DNA of 7,192 bases, from positions 1 to 7,192 of the forward strand of contig JAFGUL010000149.1 in the NCBI GenBank assembly GCA_016938535.1, written 5' to 3'. The notes under the pieces were generated by a model that did not search any database, was not told the DNA's origin, and was given only the letters and a program-made list of their open reading frames with translations. The stretch comes from Candidatus Delongbacteria bacterium (GTDB taxonomy: Bacteria > Delongbacteria > UBA4055). Below are positions 6,967 to 7,192 of the stretch, one piece after another (position 1 is the stretch's first letter; each line of letters starts with the position of its first letter). Position numbers and translations under genes: made by a program.

Positions 6967-6995
6967 AATATAAATTACAATCGTTTCATAGTCAA
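6967..6995 (-). promoter_or_regulatory. Predicted promoter of the pfp-recA-lysS operon
   Basis: On the minus strand: -35 TTGACT (6990-6995), 17-base spacer (6973-6989), -10 TATATT followed by T (6967-6972). Both boxes match five of six sigma-70 positions. Transcription would start near 6960, giving a leader of about 42 bases. Strongest of the five predicted promoters. Confidence 0.65.
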
Positions 6996-7113
6996 CCGGA
7001 TTAAATATAAACTTAGAGGTATGCCAAATAGTGTCATAGCAAGACTTTTTTTTAATATTTTTCATTTTTTTTACAGTTATGGATTTTCAAATCGTTTTTA
7101 ACCAAAAAATAAC
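6996..7113. other. AT-rich divergent spacer with no gene
   Basis: This middle part of the 274-base spacer between pfp and the right edge holds two long T runs (7046-7053 and 7065-7072). It also holds the left arms of two inverted repeats: TTACAGTT at 7071-7078 pairs with AACTGTAA at 7132-7139, and GATTTTCAA at 7082-7090 pairs with TTG-c-AAAATC at 7114-7123 with one bulge. No reading frame with coding character, tRNA or riboswitch was recognised. Confidence 0.5.
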
Positions 7114-7142
7114 TTGCAAAATCAGGCAAAAAACTGTAATTT
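7114..7142 (+). promoter_or_regulatory. Predicted promoter for a gene starting beyond the right edge
   Basis: -35 TTGCAA (7114-7119), 17-base spacer (7120-7136), -10 TAATTT (7137-7142). The right arms of two inverted repeats fall on the -35 and -10 boxes, which could mean an operator. Transcription would begin near 7149. Confidence 0.45.
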
Positions 7143-7183
7143 CTAAGGTAATTTTTCACGAAGAAAAAACTACAAATGAATAT

Positions 7184-7188
7184 AGGAG
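7184..7188 (+). promoter_or_regulatory. Ribosome binding site of an off-window gene
   Basis: AGGAG sits 4 bases from the window end, within AATATAGGAG, the same ten bases that carry the pfp ribosome site on the other strand. With the pfp spacing of 6 bases, the start codon would be about 2 bases beyond the window. An alternative start is the ATG at 7176-7178, which is open to the edge (MNIGV) but has no good ribosome site. Confidence 0.5.
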
Positions 7189-7192
7189 TCAA

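Noticed and set aside
7019..7110. T-rich stretch as an intrinsic terminator or a small RNA gene
   Set aside because: The T runs are not preceded by a GC-rich hairpin, and no gene ends there on either strand.

Overview
The window looks like ordinary chromosomal core sequence from a low-GC member of the Bacteroidota/Chlorobiota/Ignavibacteriota group, most likely an Ignavibacteria-like lineage. Three things point there. The first gene ends in a type IX secretion sorting tail with the QNYPNPFNP signature. There is a Bacteroidota-style lipoprotein with a short lipobox. Glycolysis is represented by a pyrophosphate-type phosphofructokinase. The lineage is an inference from these features; there is no rRNA in the window to confirm it.

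Layout, left to right: (1) 2-370, plus strand, the 3' end of a secreted-protein gene with a T9SS type A sorting domain. (2) 426-453, a strong hairpin terminator shared with the converging gene. (3) 453-1463, minus, a SurA-like lipoprotein that keeps the chaperone-type helices but seems to lack the parvulin isomerase domain. (4) 1464-1604, a divergent promoter region. (5) 1605-2690, plus, ftsY, the signal-recognition-particle receptor GTPase. (6) 2695-2717, a second shared hairpin terminator. (7) 2722-3090, minus, a stand-alone response-regulator receiver domain. (8) 3091-3176, an AT-rich spacer with a promoter and an inverted repeat. (9) 3177-6918, minus, a tight three-gene operon pfp-recA-lysS with gaps of 15 and 22 bases. 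(10) 6919-7192, an AT-rich divergent promoter region that drives pfp leftwards and probably a gene starting just beyond the right edge.

The genes cover central functions: membrane-protein targeting (FtsY), envelope protein folding (SurA-like lipoprotein), protein export (T9SS cargo), glycolysis with PPi (Pfp), recombination and repair (RecA) and lysine-tRNA charging (LysS). pfp, recA and lysS appear to share one promoter, so recA would be expressed constitutively together with a glycolytic and a translation gene; no SOS-type operator was seen.

The most useful non-gene signal is a repeated promoter layout. Upstream of five transcription units there is a TTG-starting -35 box, exactly 17 bases, then a TA-n(n)-TTT -10 box. 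It also settles the ftsY start. I see no mobile element, CRISPR array, tRNA, rRNA or convincing new multi-gene system.
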